This document shows, piece after piece, positions 5,875 through 7,233 of a DNA stretch of 7,233 nt (position 1 is the stretch's first letter; every line of letters starts with the position of its first letter). Both the position numbers and the translations under genes were made by a program. The notes under the pieces were generated by a model. It did no database searches. It was not told the origin of the DNA and worked only from the letters and a program-made list of their open reading frames with translations. The stretch covers positions 1 through 7,233 of the forward strand of contig JAHWHD010000047.1 of the NCBI GenBank assembly GCA_019323525.1, written 5' to 3'. This DNA comes from Candidatus Woesearchaeota archaeon. Lineage in GTDB: Archaea > Nanobdellota > Nanobdellia > Woesearchaeales > JAHWHD01.

Positions 5875-7100
5875 TCAACCAAAGCTAATATCCCTTTAAA
5901 ATTCTTAACATTCATATCTTTCTTATAGACCTTAGCAGCAGCTCTTAACTTTTCAACCGTTATCTTGAATTTTGTCTTATTCAACAACTTTTCAATCGAA
6001 CACACGTACTGCACAAACTGTGTAACATTCTTTGGCTTCTCTGTCTTGTTAGCTCTCTCAAAGTCAATAAGATAAACCCTCAACTGTTCATCAATTATCA
6101 CATGCTTTTTAGGATGATGCATCTCCTCTTTATCTATACCAAGCTTATCAAGCTTGTACATTAGATTAAACACCTTAAACAATACATCCTTGATAGCGTC
6201 CTTTTCCTGGACTTCTACAAAATCCTTGATAAATGTGCCATCAATAAACTTATAGACAAAATAATCCTTGCCGCTAAACATAACCTTAGGACCAATCCCG
6301 TGCTTATTCAAGACCTTCAAAAACTGTATCTCGTTATTTATCCTTTCCTTAGCCTCAACATCCTCACGTTGCTTCTTCACAACTACCTTTTTGGCCTTGT
6401 AATCAGCAACAAATATCAAACCCCTGTGTCCTTTTGTCAATCGCTTAACATTAGTCAAACCTTTTTTCTCGAGCATCTTCAGAACATCTGACTTAAATAT
6501 CCTATAACAGTACAACTCTTCCATAAATAACTTCTTTGTACTAAGCAGTTCATATTCTAACAGATTCCTGTTAATTATCTCGTCAACTCTGTTCCTGTTA
6601 GTTATAGAAGAAAAGATAAGTAAAACATTTCCTTCTGGGGCAAGATGCGGATTAACCTGATCCAAGAAATCCTCGATGAGCTCGTATCCTTTCAGACCCC
6701 CAGCAACATATAGCTCAACATCCTGATCTTCGCCTTTACGCTTAGGTAAATACGGAGGATTGAATATTATCGTATCAAATAAAGTATTCTTTGTCTTAAG
6801 AAACTTCAACTTAAACTCCTTGTTCTTGTACTCAACATAATTATTATCCAGGAAACTGAAAAGGTTAGTATCTCTTACCAACATATTCTGTATCTTCTTA
6901 AGTATCACAAGGTTCTGTACAAACTTTACAGCATCAGGGTTTATGTCAAGAGCAACAACAAACTTTGCACTAGGCTGAGCCTCAAACGCAAGTAACCCGG
7001 TACCTGTACCCATCTCAAGAACCTTGCCTTTGCTAAACCTCTTTACCTGCTCTAATACAAGATATGTATCCTCTTGCGGCTGATAAATCGTACTGCTCAT
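5871..7100 (-). CDS. Fusion: HemK/Mtq2-like N5-glutamine methyltransferase + COG2112-like protein kinase
   Basis: The protein has 409 residues and two domains. Residues 1-200 are a class I SAM methyltransferase of the archaeal/eukaryotic HemK (Mtq2) type: YQPQEDTYLVL (6-16), SAM-binding EMGTGTG (29-35), acidic Asp52 in ALDINP, and catalytic NPPYLP (114-119). Such enzymes methylate the GGQ glutamine of release factor 1 in translation termination. Residues 205-409 resemble the archaeal predicted Ser/Thr kinase family COG2112, related to Rio/Bud32. Seen here are a glycine loop KGHRG (223-227), ATP lysine in VVVKK (K242 or K243), Glu257, NKHGIGPK (265-272), a catalytic region GIDKEEMHHPKKHV (321-334) and metal-binding IDFERA (345-350), with DFE in place of DFG. 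The canonical HRD is absent and Asp323 may replace it. The reading frame runs straight through the join. The ATG overlaps the stop of the upstream gene (ATGA). A single substrate for both domains, such as aRF1 or another translation factor, is inference. Confidence 0.87.
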   Translation of the reverse strand: MSSTIYQPQEDTYLVLEQVKRFSKGKVLEMGTGTGLLAFEAQPSAKFVVALDINPDAVKFVQNLVILKKIQNMLVRDTNLFSFLDNNYVEYKNKEFKLKFLKTKNTLFDTIIFNPPYLPKRKGEDQDVELYVAGGLKGYELIEDFLDQVNPHLAPEGNVLLIFSSITNRNRVDEIINRNLLEYELLSTKKLFMEELYCYRIFKSDVLKMLEKKGLTNVKRLTKGHRGLIFVADYKAKKVVVKKQREDVEAKERINNEIQFLKVLNKHGIGPKVMFSGKDYFVYKFIDGTFIKDFVEVQEKDAIKDVLFKVFNLMYKLDKLGIDKEEMHHPKKHVIIDEQLRVYLIDFERANKTEKPKNVTQFVQYVCSIEKLLNKTKFKITVEKLRAAAKVYKKDMNVKNFKGILALVD

Positions 7101-7233
7101 TTTAGAAACTTCTCATCAACTTCCTTGTAATACTCCTTAACCCTTGACAAAACCTGGCTCAGCAAGAACCTTTCAACCTTTTCTTCAAACGTCTCTGTCA
7201 AAAAAGCAAACTCAGTAATCCTATAATTATTAA
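7097..7233 (-). CDS. Partial unknown gene, C-terminal 44 residues
   Basis: On the minus strand the frame is open from the window edge to a TGA at 7099-7097, encoding 44 residues. These begin NNYRITEFAFLTETF and end YYKEVDEKFLK. The segment is charged and predicted helical (EEKVERFLLSQVLSRVKEYY), with no motif I can name. The stop overlaps the ATG of the methyltransferase-kinase gene as ATGA (7097-7100), so the two are probably co-transcribed and translationally coupled. No promoter for the downstream gene is seen. The start and most of the gene lie beyond the right edge. Confidence 0.7.
   Translation of the reverse strand, partial: NNYRITEFAFLTETFEEKVERFLLSQVLSRVKEYYKEVDEKFLK

Noticed and set aside
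6140..6156. A CAAGCTT / AAGCTTG inverted repeat with a 3-nt loop in the kinase domain.
   Set aside because: It has only 7-bp arms, is explained by the repeated Lys-Leu codons of KLDKLG, and has no T run.
1..7233. Search for tRNA or rRNA genes, CRISPR repeats, insertion sequences, attachment sites, or a defence island.
   Set aside because: Coding sequence fills the window with spacers of 86 bp or less. I saw no cloverleaf, regularly spaced repeat, transposase, integrase or nuclease-type defence gene.

Overview
The window most likely comes from an archaeon with a compact, AT-leaning genome. I infer this from several features. TATA-like hexamers lie 24-28 nt upstream of start codons with almost no 5' leader. 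Shine-Dalgarno sites are largely absent. Genes on one strand are joined by ATGA overlaps. One protein combines an archaeal/eukaryotic-type HemK/Mtq2 methyltransferase with an archaeal COG2112-type kinase. A DPANN lineage (Woesearchaeota-like) is a plausible guess but cannot be proven here. There is no rRNA, tRNA, CRISPR array, transposase or phage gene, and no stretch above 90 bases lacks a gene.

Layout, left to right: a sodium:solute symporter gene cut by the left edge (1-1329, +); a CYTH triphosphate-binding protein (1313-1831, -); an MFS transporter (1916-3103, +); a NUDIX hydrolase (3081-3491, -); a TIM-barrel sugar phosphate isomerase/epimerase-like protein (3554-4297, +); a minus-strand pair made of a minimal O6-alkylguanine-DNA alkyltransferase (4811-5110) and a SET-domain lysine methyltransferase (4302-4814); an unrecognised soluble protein (5197-5874, +); and a second minus-strand pair made of a gene cut by the right edge (7097-7233) followed by the methyltransferase-kinase fusion (5871-7100).

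The genes alternate as divergent and convergent pairs. The three divergent spacers (1832-1915, 3492-3553, 5111-5196) hold all the promoters I can see. The four convergent junctions overlap by 17, 23 and 4 bp or are separated by 4 bp, so there is almost no room for separate terminators.

Most genes look like unrelated housekeeping or accessory functions (transport, nucleotide clean-up, sugar metabolism) rather than one pathway. Two translationally coupled pairs suggest functional links: alkylguanine repair with SET-type protein methylation, and the unknown right-edge gene with the methyltransferase-kinase fusion. The fusion and the alkyltransferase-SET pair are the most interesting items. I did not find a clear new multi-gene defence or mobile system.
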